From the NCBI RefSeq assembly GCF_000719705.1, contig NZ_JOHO01000009.1:1-64000 (forward strand): DNA of 64,000 bases, given 5' to 3'. Under the pieces are notes generated by a model. The model saw only the letters and a list, made by a program, of their open reading frames with translations. It did not search any database and had not been told where the DNA came from. Positions 16,189-23,488 of this stretch are shown here, one piece after another. This DNA is from Streptomyces sp. NRRL S-350. Its GTDB lineage: Bacteria > Actinomycetota > Actinomycetes > Streptomycetales > Streptomycetaceae. How positions within the stretch are numbered: the first letter of the stretch is position 1; every line of letters begins with the position of its first letter. Made by a program: the position numbers and the translations under genes.

Positions 16189-17502
16189 GTGAAGACGCGT
16201 CAGCTCGTCCCGAAGCTCGCAATGACGGCACTGGCGGTGGCCCTGACGGCCTGCTCCTCGTCGGCCTCGCCCGCGGGCGGCGGCAAGAACGGCCCCGCCG
16301 ACCCCAAGGCCGTCACCGGCACCGTCACCGTCTGGCTGATGGACGACGCCCAGAAGAACTGGCCGGACCTGGTCCAGCGGGTCAACGACGAGTTCGTCGC
16401 GAAGTACCCGAACGTCACCCTCAAACTCGCCTACCAGGGTTGGGCGGACAAGGTCGGCAGGCTCGACAAGGCGATCGCCGACGGCACCGCACCCGACGTG
16501 GTCGAACTGGGCAACACCGAGACCATGAAGTACGTGCTGTCCGGCGCGCTGGCCCCGGTGGACCGCACCACCTTCGACAACGCCGACACCTGGATCAAGG
16601 CGCTCGCCAACACCTGCACGTACCAGGACAAGCTCTGGTGCGTGCCCTACTACGCGGGCGCCCGGGTCGCCGTCTACAACTCCTCGACCTTCCAACAGGC
16701 CACCGGCAGCGCCGAGTTCCCCAAGACCGAGAGCGAGCTGCTGACCGCCCTGGACCGGATCGCGGACAGGAACAAGGCGGACCGGACCTTCTCGCCGCTC
16801 TACCTGCCCGGCCCGTACTGGTACGCCGCGATGAGCTACGTGGCCGCGGCCGGCGGCAGCATCGCCAAGTTCGACAGCGCCGGGAACTGGCACGGCACCC
16901 TGCACGACGCCAGGTCCCAGGAGGGCATCGGCCACTTCACCGACCTGGTGCGCAAGTACAACAAGGGCGACCTGGCGGTCAACGAGCAGAACCAGTTCGA
17001 GTCGATGGCCCGCGGCCACGCGGCGTCCTTCTACGGCAACGGCTACGAGGCGGCGAGCGTCACCGCGCCGGTCACCGGCGATCCGAGCCTCAAGGACGCC
17101 GTCAAGGTGGCCACCATGCCCGGCCCGGACGGCAAGCCGCTGCCGACCTTCATCGGCGGCTCCGACCTCGCCGTCACCGCCAAGTCCGCGTCGGTGGCGG
17201 CGGCGACCGACTGGGTCCGGATGTTCACCGGCTCCAAGTCCGAACAGGCGCTGGCGGACAAGGACATCCTGCCGAACAACCTGACCCAGCTGAACCCGCT
17301 GAAGAGCAAGCCCTCCACCGCCGCGGCGGCCAACGCCGTCCCGGACGCCTGGTTCACCCCGCTGGCCCCCGGCTGGGGCGCGGTCGAGAAGCAGAAGGTC
17401 ATCCCCGACATGCTGACCGCGATCCTCAAGGGCAAGTCGGTCGACCAGGCCACCAAGGAGGCCGACGCCGCGATCGACCAGCTGATCAACAAGCCGTCCT
17501 GA
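16189..17502 (+). CDS. DasA paralogue: sugar-binding lipoprotein (dasA2)
   Basis: 437-residue family-1 solute-binding protein with a lipoprotein signal (lipobox LTAC). The N-terminus (VKTRQLVPKL against VKRQLIAAVG), the TVWLMDDAQKNW strand and the EKQKVIPDMLTAIL end mirror DasA at low overall identity. GTG at 16189 follows GGAGG by 5 nt. The promoter is almost that of dasA, including one dre, so DasR should regulate it. No permease gene follows; it either feeds DasBC with a different amino-sugar ligand or uses another permease. It looks like half of a tandem duplication of the das operon. Confidence 0.85.
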   Translation: MKTRQLVPKLAMTALAVALTACSSSASPAGGGKNGPADPKAVTGTVTVWLMDDAQKNWPDLVQRVNDEFVAKYPNVTLKLAYQGWADKVGRLDKAIADGTAPDVVELGNTETMKYVLSGALAPVDRTTFDNADTWIKALANTCTYQDKLWCVPYYAGARVAVYNSSTFQQATGSAEFPKTESELLTALDRIADRNKADRTFSPLYLPGPYWYAAMSYVAAAGGSIAKFDSAGNWHGTLHDARSQEGIGHFTDLVRKYNKGDLAVNEQNQFESMARGHAASFYGNGYEAASVTAPVTGDPSLKDAVKVATMPGPDGKPLPTFIGGSDLAVTAKSASVAAATDWVRMFTGSKSEQALADKDILPNNLTQLNPLKSKPSTAAAANAVPDAWFTPLAPGWGAVEKQKVIPDMLTAILKGKSVDQATKEADAAIDQLINKPS

Positions 17503-17561
17503 GGCGGCCCCGGGCCCCGGGGCCGACCCGGTCCCGACCCCGGCCCGACCCGGCCCGCCGC

Positions 17562-17595
17562 CGTGCGCCCCGCTCGCCTCCGGGCGGGGCGCACG
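17562..17595 (+). terminator. Terminator after dasA2
   Basis: 12-bp perfect stem (17562-17573 with 17584-17595) and a 10-nt loop, 60 bp past the stop. Confidence 0.6.
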
Positions 17596-17647
17596 CAGGT
17601 GCCCCGCTGCGGGCGCGCCCGTACGATTGCCGCACGAAGAACCGCAG

Positions 17648-17692
17648 CGAGTGTGCGGACTCGCCGCCGTAGAGGTCCCCGTCGGGCAGCCG
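17648..17692 (+). pseudogene. Remnant of a second dasD (3' end only)
   Basis: This 45-bp stretch reads RVCGLAAVEVPVGQP; the end of dasD (15686-15730) reads RVCGLAAVEVLTGQP. That is 13 of 15 residues and, by my count, 35 of 45 bases, with seven of the ten differences being silent third-position changes. This pattern indicates a once-functional coding copy that diverged under selection and was then truncated. There is no start codon or upstream domain, and the frame is not that of the isomerase beginning at 17733. Confidence 0.6.
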
Positions 17693-17732
17693 CCCGGGCG
17701 GGGTCGAACCATCTCATCGGAGGCAGACCCAG

Positions 17733-18791
17733 ATGTCCGACCCGCAGACGGTTTCCGTGCCCGGCCGGATCATGGCGGCGGAGATGGCCGAGCAGCCGGC
17801 CGTCCTCCAGCGCATCCTCGACGAGGGTGCCCCGAAGATCCGCGAGGTCGCGGCCGGGATCGCCGCCCGCAACCCGCGCTTCGTCCTGCTCACCGCCCGC
17901 GGCACGTCCGACAACGCGGCGCTGTACGCCAAGTACCTCGTCGAGATCCTGCTCGGCAAGCCCGCCGGCCTGACCTCGATGTCCACCACCACCGCGTACG
18001 GCGCCAAGCCGGACCTCACCGACGTCCTGGTCGTCACCGTCAGCCAGTCCGGCGGCTCGCCCGACCTGGTGGCCTCCACCAAGGCCGCCCGCGAGGCCGG
18101 GGCGATCACCCTCGCGGTCACCAACAACGCCGCCTCGCCGCTGGCCGAGGTCTCCGAGTTCCACATCGACGTGCTGGCCGGCCCGGAGAAGGCGCTGCCC
18201 GCCACCAAGACCTACACCGCCGAGCTGCTGGCGCTCTACCTGCTGGTCGAGGGCCTGCGCGGCGGCGACGGCGCGGCCGCCGAGGGGCTGCCGGACCTGG
18301 CCGCCGGCGTGCTGGGCCGCAAGCCCGAGGTGAAGGCGCTGGCCGAGCGGTACCGCTTCGCCCAGCGCCTGGTCATCACCTCGCGGGGCTACGGCTACCC
18401 GACCGCCCGCGAGGCGGCGCTGAAGCTGATGGAGACCACGTACATCCCGGCCTCCCCGTTCTCCGGCGCGGACCTGCTGCACGGCCCGCTGGCCATGGTG
18501 GACAACGTCTCGCCGGTGATCGCGATCGTCCCCGACGGCAAGGGCGGCGAGGCGCTGCAGCCGGTGCTGGACCGCCTGCGCGGCCGCGGCGCGGACCTGG
18601 TGGTGATCGGCCAGCAGGCGCAGGTGGACGCCGCCTCGGCGGGCTTCGCACTCCCGGCGGGCGTGCCCGAGGAGGTGCAGCCGATCCTGGAGATCCTGCC
18701 GCTGCAGCTGCTGGCGTACGAGGTCACCATCGCCCGCGGTCAGGACCCGGACGCGCCGCGCGCCCTGGCCAAGGTCACCGAGACCCGCTGA
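17733..18791 (+). CDS. SIS-domain amino-sugar phosphate isomerase/deaminase
   Basis: 352 residues with two sugar-isomerase (SIS) domains, like the isomerase half of GlmS: LLTARGTSDNAALYAKYLVE and VVTVSQSGGSPDLVA in the first, LVITSRGYGYPTAREAALKL in the second. There is no glutaminase domain, so it matches the NagB-II/AgaS type that converts glucosamine-6-phosphate toward fructose-6-phosphate. ATG follows GGAGG by 9 nt. Its place beside dasABCD fits the last step of chitobiose use, where a canonical NagB is expected in other streptomycetes. The exact reaction is inferred. Confidence 0.8.
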   Translation: MSDPQTVSVPGRIMAAEMAEQPAVLQRILDEGAPKIREVAAGIAARNPRFVLLTARGTSDNAALYAKYLVEILLGKPAGLTSMSTTTAYGAKPDLTDVLVVTVSQSGGSPDLVASTKAAREAGAITLAVTNNAASPLAEVSEFHIDVLAGPEKALPATKTYTAELLALYLLVEGLRGGDGAAAEGLPDLAAGVLGRKPEVKALAERYRFAQRLVITSRGYGYPTAREAALKLMETTYIPASPFSGADLLHGPLAMVDNVSPVIAIVPDGKGGEALQPVLDRLRGRGADLVVIGQQAQVDAASAGFALPAGVPEEVQPILEILPLQLLAYEVTIARGQDPDAPRALAKVTETR

Positions 18792-18805
18792 CCCCGGGCC
18801 CGGCA

Positions 18806-18850
18806 CGCCGACCGGCCCCGTCCACAGCCTGTGGACGGGGCCGGTCGGCG
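18806..18850 (+). terminator. Terminator of the SIS gene
   Basis: 21-bp perfect stem (18806-18826 with 18830-18850) around a 3-nt loop, 14 bp past the stop; the strongest hairpin in the window. Confidence 0.8.
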
Positions 18851-19106
18851 GAGCGGCGGGACATGGCAGGGGGACGCGTTCCGGGTGGGGACGTGGTCCG
18901 GGTCGCGGCCGGCGGCCGGGAAGCACTACGGGCCACGGCGCCGACACGGGACCCTCAACCCGTGCGGCACCGCAGCCCGGAGCTGTCGTCGGGCGCCGGG
19001 ATCGATCGAGGACTGTGCGGGGTCCTCGTTCGGCGGCGTCCGACCGAGGAAGGGCCGCGCGCGGTCAGGGCAGTTGCGCGGGGGCCTCTCCTTGGTGCTC
19101 TTTCAT

Positions 19107-19122
19107 TGTGGACTAGACCAAT
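19107..19122 (+). promoter_or_regulatory. dre-like DasR site A upstream of the sensor kinase
   Basis: TGTGGACTAGACCAAT keeps 11 of the 12 core positions of the TGGTCTAGACCA palindrome (one change, T to A). Confidence 0.7.
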
Positions 19123-19147
19123 CTGGGTTGTCCAGGCCGCTTCGCAC

Positions 19148-19163
19148 ATTGGTCTGGACAACT
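19148..19163 (+). promoter_or_regulatory. dre-like DasR site B upstream of the sensor kinase
   Basis: ATTGGTCTGGACAACT keeps the left arm TGGTCT and most of the right arm; it lies 41 bp (centre to centre) after site A. Confidence 0.6.
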
Positions 19164-19313
19164 CCGGTCGGTTGCCGGGCCGTCACGCCCGCGCCCCGCC
19201 CGCGCCCCGCCCGAGCCCCGCCCGAGCCCCGGGACCGCGCCCCGCCCGGTCCCGGTCCGTCCGCCCGCCGGTCCGCCGCGCCCCGCCCGGACCGGCGGCG
19301 CTACCCTCGCCAT

Positions 19314-20834
19314 GTGCCCTCGCTGAACGAACTCGTCCGCCGCCACACCACCCTCACCGGGGCGGACGTGGAATGGCTCCACATGCTGGTCTCGGAGTGG
19401 CAGCTGCTCTCCGACCTCTCCTTCGCCGACCTGGTGCTGTGGATCCCCACCTGGGACGGCATCCGGTACGTCTCGGTGGCGCAGATGCGGCCCAACACCG
19501 GGCCCACCTCCTACCAGGACGACATGGTCGGCCACCTCGTCCCGCGCGGCCGCCGCCCGCTGCTGGACGCCGCCTTCGACGAGGGCCGGATCGTGCGCGA
19601 GGGCGACCCGGAGTGGCGCGAGGAGGTCCCGGTCCGGGTCGAGTCGATCCCGGTCCGGCGCGAGGGCAAGGTGCTCGGGGTGATCGCCCGCAACACCAAC
19701 CTGCTGACCGTCCGCACCCCCAGCCGGCTCGAACTCACGTACCTGCAGAGCGCCTCCGACCTGGCCCAGATGATCGCGGCCGGCAGCTTCCCCTTCCCCG
19801 GGCACGAGCAGATCGACATGGACGCGGCCCCCCGGGTCGGCGACGGCCTGATCCGCCTGGACGCGGACGGCATCGTCACCTACGCCAGCCCCAACGCCCT
19901 CTCCGCCTACCACCGCCTCGGCTTCACCTCCGACCTGGTCGGCAGCCACCTCGGCCGGGCCACCGCCGACCTCGCCCCGCCGGCCCGGGCGGCCGTCCAC
20001 GAGGCGCTGGTGAAGCTGGCCAGTGGCTGGGCGCCCCGGCAGACCGAGGTGGAGGCCCAGGGGGGAGTGGTGACCCTGCGGGCGATCCCGCTCAAGCCCA
20101 AGGGCGTCCTGACCGGTTCGCTGGTGCTCTGCCGGGACGTCACCGAGCTGCGCCGCCGCGACCGCGAACTGATGACCAAGGACGCCACCATCCGGGAGAT
20201 CCACCACCGGGTGAAGAACAACCTGCAGACCGTCGCGGCGCTGCTGCGGCTGCAGTCCCGCCGGATGGAGTCGGAGTCCGGGCGGGCCGCGCTGGACGAG
20301 GCGGTGCGCCGGGTCGGCTCGATCGCGATCGTGCACGAGACGCTCTCCCAGGGGCTGGACGAGCGGGTGGCCTTCGACGAGATCGCCGACCGGGTGCTGG
20401 CGATGGCAATGGAGCTGTCCCAGGACGGCCGGGTGGCGACCCGCCGCACCGGCAGCTTCGGCATCCTGTCCGCCGAGGTGGCCACCCCGCTGTCGATGGT
20501 GCTGACCGAACTGCTGCAGAACGCCCTGGAGCACGCCTTCGGCCCGACCGCCTCCGGGAACCTGGAGGTCAGCGCGCTGCGCGGGCGGGCCCCGGCGACC
20601 GGGATGGGCTGGTCGGACAGCTGGAACGGCGGCGCCCGGCCCGAGGAGTACCTGCTGATCACGGTGCAGGACGACGGCCGCGGCATGCCGGAGGACTTCG
20701 ACCCGCAGACGGCGGGGAACCTCGGCCTCCAGATCGTCCGGACGCTGGCCACCGGTGAGCTGGGCGGCACCTTCGACATGGTGGCCGGCCCGAACGGCGG
20801 TACGAAGGTGATCCTGGAGATCCCGGTCCGCTGA
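19314..20834 (+). CDS. pdtaS: PdtaS-type sensor histidine kinase (GAF-PAS-HisKA_2)
   Basis: 506 residues, cytoplasmic. The N-terminal 150 residues form a GAF-like sensor, about 175-275 a PAS domain, then HisKA_2 with the phospho-acceptor box IREIHHRVKNNL (His near 297) and a HATPase domain (TELLQNALEHAF, VQDDGRGMPEDF, NLGLQIVRTL). By family it phosphorylates an ANTAR-type RNA-binding response regulator (PdtaR), which is not encoded here. GTG at 19314 is chosen because TACCCT lies exactly six bases before it and no ribosome-binding site is present, which suggests a leaderless transcript. It precedes wblE, as in other streptomycetes. Confidence 0.88.
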   Translation: MPSLNELVRRHTTLTGADVEWLHMLVSEWQLLSDLSFADLVLWIPTWDGIRYVSVAQMRPNTGPTSYQDDMVGHLVPRGRRPLLDAAFDEGRIVREGDPEWREEVPVRVESIPVRREGKVLGVIARNTNLLTVRTPSRLELTYLQSASDLAQMIAAGSFPFPGHEQIDMDAAPRVGDGLIRLDADGIVTYASPNALSAYHRLGFTSDLVGSHLGRATADLAPPARAAVHEALVKLASGWAPRQTEVEAQGGVVTLRAIPLKPKGVLTGSLVLCRDVTELRRRDRELMTKDATIREIHHRVKNNLQTVAALLRLQSRRMESESGRAALDEAVRRVGSIAIVHETLSQGLDERVAFDEIADRVLAMAMELSQDGRVATRRTGSFGILSAEVATPLSMVLTELLQNALEHAFGPTASGNLEVSALRGRAPATGMGWSDSWNGGARPEEYLLITVQDDGRGMPEDFDPQTAGNLGLQIVRTLATGELGGTFDMVAGPNGGTKVILEIPVR

Positions 20835-21044
20835 AGTCCCGCTGAGGCCCCGCCGGAGTCCCGCTGAGGTTCGGTAGTGCGGAAGCCTGGCGGGGGCGCG
20901 CGCCCGGCAAGCACGCCGGGTGCGTGCTCCGTACGCCCCGGCTGGCGCACCGGGCCGGGCGCGGAGGCCGCACGAACCGCGAAACCACGCCGACCGCGGA
21001 GACTGCGGAGAGCGCGGAACCGTGCGGGCCGCAGAAACAGAAAC

Positions 21045-21085
21045 GAGGCCCTGTCGACCGGGGGGGGGTGGGTCGACAGGGCCTC
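21045..21085. terminator. Hairpin 1 between pdtaS and wblE
   Basis: 15-bp perfect stem (21045-21059 with 21071-21085); the loop is a run of G. Confidence 0.65.
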
Positions 21086-21089
21086 TCAA

Positions 21090-21126
21090 CCCGTTCCGGC
21101 CGTCGGGGGGAGTCGGCCGGAACGGG
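21090..21126. terminator. Hairpin 2 between pdtaS and wblE
   Basis: 12-bp perfect stem (21090-21101 with 21115-21126), 4 bp after hairpin 1; together they probably insulate the converging genes. Confidence 0.55.
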
Positions 21127-21358
21127 GGCTCTGGGTAGTGCGACACCTCGCCGGTGCGTTGCACACGGTGAGCGCCGTAGCTCCACGATATTGCTCTAAG
21201 TGAACAGTATCAAGTGCCTGGGCGGGTTCGGTGTCGCGGGACCTGCCTGGGCAAGGTCCGTTGTGCGGAAGGCTTCACCAGGAGGTGCAGGGAAGCCTTT
21301 GATCATGTGTTGATCGGTCTTGCGGTCACTGCTGGTGCTACGCCGTGTGATCGTCGGA

Positions 21359-21610
21359 TCAGGCGGTGCGGGCGCGGTTGCGGGCGGCGCGGCGCTTCAT
21401 CGCGCGACGCTCGTCCTCGCTCATGCCGCCCCAGACGCCGGCGTCCTGACCGGTCTCCAGAGCCCACTGGAGGCACTGTTCCATGACCGGACAACGGCGG
21501 CACACGGCCTTGGCTTCCTCGATCTGCAGCAGAGCAGGACCGGTGTTCCCGATCGGGAAGAACAGCTCCGGGTCCTCTTCGCGGCAGACAGCGCGGTGGC
21601 GCCAGTCCAT
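21359..21610 (-). CDS. wblE: WhiB-like iron-sulfur transcription factor WblE
   Basis: 83 residues. Four cysteines (C9, C37, C40, C46) in the AVC-X27-AVCRRC-X5-C arrangement bind a [4Fe-4S] cluster; GVWGG is the WhiB turn and RRAMKRRAARNR the basic DNA-contact tail. The sequence is almost identical to streptomycete WblE, a redox-responsive regulator. ATG 21610 gives the conserved start MDWRHRAVCREED; the frame is open 159 bp further upstream but that part is not WhiB-like. The upstream region contains two inverted repeats that may be operators. Confidence 0.95.
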   Translation of the reverse strand: MDWRHRAVCREEDPELFFPIGNTGPALLQIEEAKAVCRRCPVMEQCLQWALETGQDAGVWGGMSEDERRAMKRRAARNRARTA

Positions 21611-21671
21611 GGTCGTCCAACTCCTCCTGCCGACGGGGGTGGCCCGACGGCACAATCGATGGCTTGTGAAT

Positions 21672-21685
21672 GTGAACGCTTTCAC
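21672..21685. promoter_or_regulatory. Inverted repeat upstream of wblE (proximal)
   Basis: GTGAACGCTTTCAC: arms GTGAA and TTCAC with a 4-bp spacer, 62-75 bp before the wblE ATG. A candidate operator; the cognate regulator is unknown. Confidence 0.4.
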
Positions 21686-21834
21686 GAATCCCGCAACAGC
21701 AAAAGAGACCAAAGGCCTACCGGGCCCGGGTGGTCTGTGCTGGGGGGGATTCGGCGATTCGAGGGGCACCCCGCGGTCGGTGCTCCTGTTGTTCCGGAGT
21801 CGCCGTCGCTGCGATGTGTCCCGATCGCCATGTA

Positions 21835-21850
21835 GAGGTTCGCAAACCTC
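21835..21850. promoter_or_regulatory. Inverted repeat upstream of wblE (distal)
   Basis: GAGGTTCGCAAACCTC: perfect 6-bp arms with a 4-bp spacer. Either an operator or a weak hairpin between the lipid kinase and wblE. Confidence 0.35.
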
Positions 21851-21977
21851 GGGCTCGGATACAACCCCCTTCGAGGAGGAATTTTTGATTCTTCGGTGTC
21901 GCCTAGCTCACAGCCGGTACTTCTATGGAGTGAAGGGGGCTTGTGCGTTCGAGAAGAAGGGCGAACCCCCCTTCCGG

Positions 21978-22949
21978 TCACACAATCACACGCAGTGCCC
22001 GCCGTACGCCTGTGAAACTGACGCGACTCCTGTCTCCAAGGTGGTCCCCGTCCACCTGGAACGGGGCCGGTTCCTCTGAAACCAAGGTGAAGTGCCTGAC
22101 GTCGTGGTAGGAGACGACGTGTTTCCCGGAGGGGCCGGCGGGCGGAGCGCCATCGCTCGAAGGCGTGTGCGCCCGCAGGATCTGACGGATCGTTCGAGCG
22201 GTTCCGAACGCCGTCATCCGGGTGATGCCGAAGACGTCGAGATCCGTGTCGAAGGAGGCCAGCGGTGAGGGGTAGACCGGACGGTTGCCGAGGAACGTCC
22301 ACGGCGAGGTGTTGCTGACTATCGACAGCACCAGCCCCGGAACGGCCCCGTGGCCCGGTAGTTCAAGGGAGACCGGGCCGGAGCGGCGCTGCTCACGCTG
22401 GGTGAGGTAGTGCCGGAGCGCCTCCCTCACGTACAGGGCGTGGGTGGACTTGCGCCCCGCCTTGCGCTGCTCCTCGACCCGGCCGACCACCCCGGCGTCG
22501 AAGCCGAGGCCGGCGGTGAAGGTGAACCAGCGGTCCGGCAGCCCCTCGGTCATCGCCTTGCCCAGCCCGATCGGTCGCTCCCGCTTGTGCTCCAGCGCGT
22601 CCAGCAGCGCCCCGGTGGCCTCCACGGGGTCGTTGGGCAGGCCCAGGGCGCGGGCGAACACGTTGGTCGAACCGCCCGGCACCACGGCCAGTCGCGGGAC
22701 CTTGTCGCCCGGGCCGTGCGTCAGCAGCCCGTTCACCACCTCGTTGACGGTGCCGTCGCCGCCCAGGGCCACCACCAGGTCGACCGTGCCGTCCACCGCG
22801 GCCTCCCGGGCCAGGTCGCGCGCGTGCCCCCGGTACTGCGTCTCGGCCACCTCCAGCTTGAGGTCGCTGCGCAGCGCGTGGATCAGGACGTCCCTGGTCC
22901 GGCCACTGGTGGTGGTGGCCTTGTGGTTCACGACCAGGAGAGCGCGCAT
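21978..22949 (-). CDS. Diacylglycerol/lipid kinase family protein
   Basis: 323 residues with a DAGK catalytic domain: VALGGDGTVNEVVNGL (nucleotide-binding GGDGT) near residue 62, VVPGGSTNVFARAL near 88 and TAGLGFDAGVV near 145. It probably phosphorylates diacylglycerol or a related lipid at the membrane. TAGGCT lies exactly six bases before the ATG (22956-22961), suggesting a leaderless transcript divergent from the membrane-protein gene 50 bp away. It lies upstream of wblE on the same strand but 367 bp away. Confidence 0.85.
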   Translation of the reverse strand: MRALLVVNHKATTTSGRTRDVLIHALRSDLKLEVAETQYRGHARDLAREAAVDGTVDLVVALGGDGTVNEVVNGLLTHGPGDKVPRLAVVPGGSTNVFARALGLPNDPVEATGALLDALEHKRERPIGLGKAMTEGLPDRWFTFTAGLGFDAGVVGRVEEQRKAGRKSTHALYVREALRHYLTQREQRRSGPVSLELPGHGAVPGLVLSIVSNTSPWTFLGNRPVYPSPLASFDTDLDVFGITRMTAFGTARTIRQILRAHTPSSDGAPPAGPSGKHVVSYHDVRHFTLVSEEPAPFQVDGDHLGDRSRVSFTGVRRALRVIV

Positions 22950-22955
22950 GGGGAA

Positions 22956-22993
22956 AGCCTACGGGGCGGTACGGACCAACCGGCGGCTACCCT
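22956..22993. promoter_or_regulatory. Back-to-back leaderless promoters
   Basis: TAGGCT (reverse strand, 22956-22961) precedes the lipid kinase ATG by 6 nt; TACCCT (forward strand, 22988-22993) precedes the GTG at 23000 by 6 nt. The two start codons are only 50 bp apart and neither has a Shine-Dalgarno sequence. Confidence 0.6.
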
Positions 22994-22999
22994 GCTGGA

Positions 23000-23428
23000 G
23001 TGACCGCAGAAACCTCCGCACCCGTACCCGCGGCCGGCACCGGCCGCCCGGCGTCCCTGGCCCTGGGCGCCGCCATCACCGCCCTGGAGGGCGCCGCGCT
23101 CGCCGTCGTCGGCGTCTGGGACATGGTGGCCGCGCTGTCCGGCCAGTCCAAGCAGCTGGCGCTGAACGAGTTCGGCGGCCTGGTCATCGTGCTGCTCGGC
23201 GTGCTGCCGGTCCTGGCCGCCCGCGCGCTGCTGAAGGAGCGCCGCTGGGGCCGCAGCCCGGCGGTGCTGACCAACTCGATCTGCCTGCCGGTCGCGTACT
23301 ACATGGTCGAGAACGGCGGCGCGATGATCGCCGCCGGCGTGCTGGTCGGCGTGCTCGGGCTGGTGGGCATCGGTGCCCTGCTGAGCCCGAAGTCGACGGC
23401 GGCCCTGTACGCCCCGTCCGAGGACTGA
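23000..23428 (+). CDS. Four-helix integral membrane protein
   Basis: 142 residues with four predicted transmembrane helices after a Pro/Ala-rich N-terminus (about 24-44, 54-72, 88-104, 110-128). No recognised domain; small membrane proteins of this kind are conserved next to the lipid kinase in streptomycetes. The GTG start is six bases after TACCCT, so translation may begin on a leaderless message. Converges on sigH. Confidence 0.75.
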   Translation: MTAETSAPVPAAGTGRPASLALGAAITALEGAALAVVGVWDMVAALSGQSKQLALNEFGGLVIVLLGVLPVLAARALLKERRWGRSPAVLTNSICLPVAYYMVENGGAMIAAGVLVGVLGLVGIGALLSPKSTAALYAPSED

Positions 23429-23452
23429 GCGCGCAGGACCGCCGGGGCGCCG

Positions 23453-23484
23453 GACGGCCGCCCAGCCCGAGCTGAGCGGCCGTC
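23453..23484. terminator. Weak hairpin between the membrane gene and sigH
   Basis: 8-bp stem GACGGCCG/CGGCCGTC (23453-23460 with 23477-23484) and a 16-nt loop between converging genes. Confidence 0.4.
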
Positions 23485-23488
23485 AGCG

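Larger units (their letters stand above)
18792..19313. other. Intergenic region ahead of the sensor kinase
   Basis: 522 bp without a supported gene. Contents in order: a 21-bp terminator hairpin, two dre-like DasR sites, a run of GCCCCGCC-type repeats (about 19190-19290), and a TACCCT -10-like box six bases before the kinase GTG. A few short frames exist but none has a ribosome-binding site and good codon pattern. Confidence 0.6.
20835..21358. other. Convergent intergenic region pdtaS-wblE
   Basis: 524 bp between converging genes with no supported ORF. It carries direct repeats of AGTCCCGCTGAGG near 20836-20870 and two adjacent hairpins (21045-21126). The remainder (21127-21358) has mixed composition and nothing I can identify. 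Confidence 0.6.
21611..21977. other. wblE upstream region
   Basis: 367 bp between the lipid kinase stop and wblE, notably less GC-rich than the surroundings (around 21660-21700 and 21830-21960). It holds the wblE promoter and two inverted repeats listed separately. A plus-strand frame beginning TTG at 21895 after GAGGAGGAA lacks the usual third-base bias and is not called. Confidence 0.5.

Noticed and set aside
21732..21745. GGTGGTCTGTGCTG as a dre site near wblE
   Set aside because: Only the left half TGGTCT is present; the right half has no match.
21895..22079. Plus-strand frame from TTG after GAGGAGGAA upstream of wblE
   Set aside because: Attractive ribosome site, but codon third positions lack G/C bias and the frame runs antisense into the lipid kinase.
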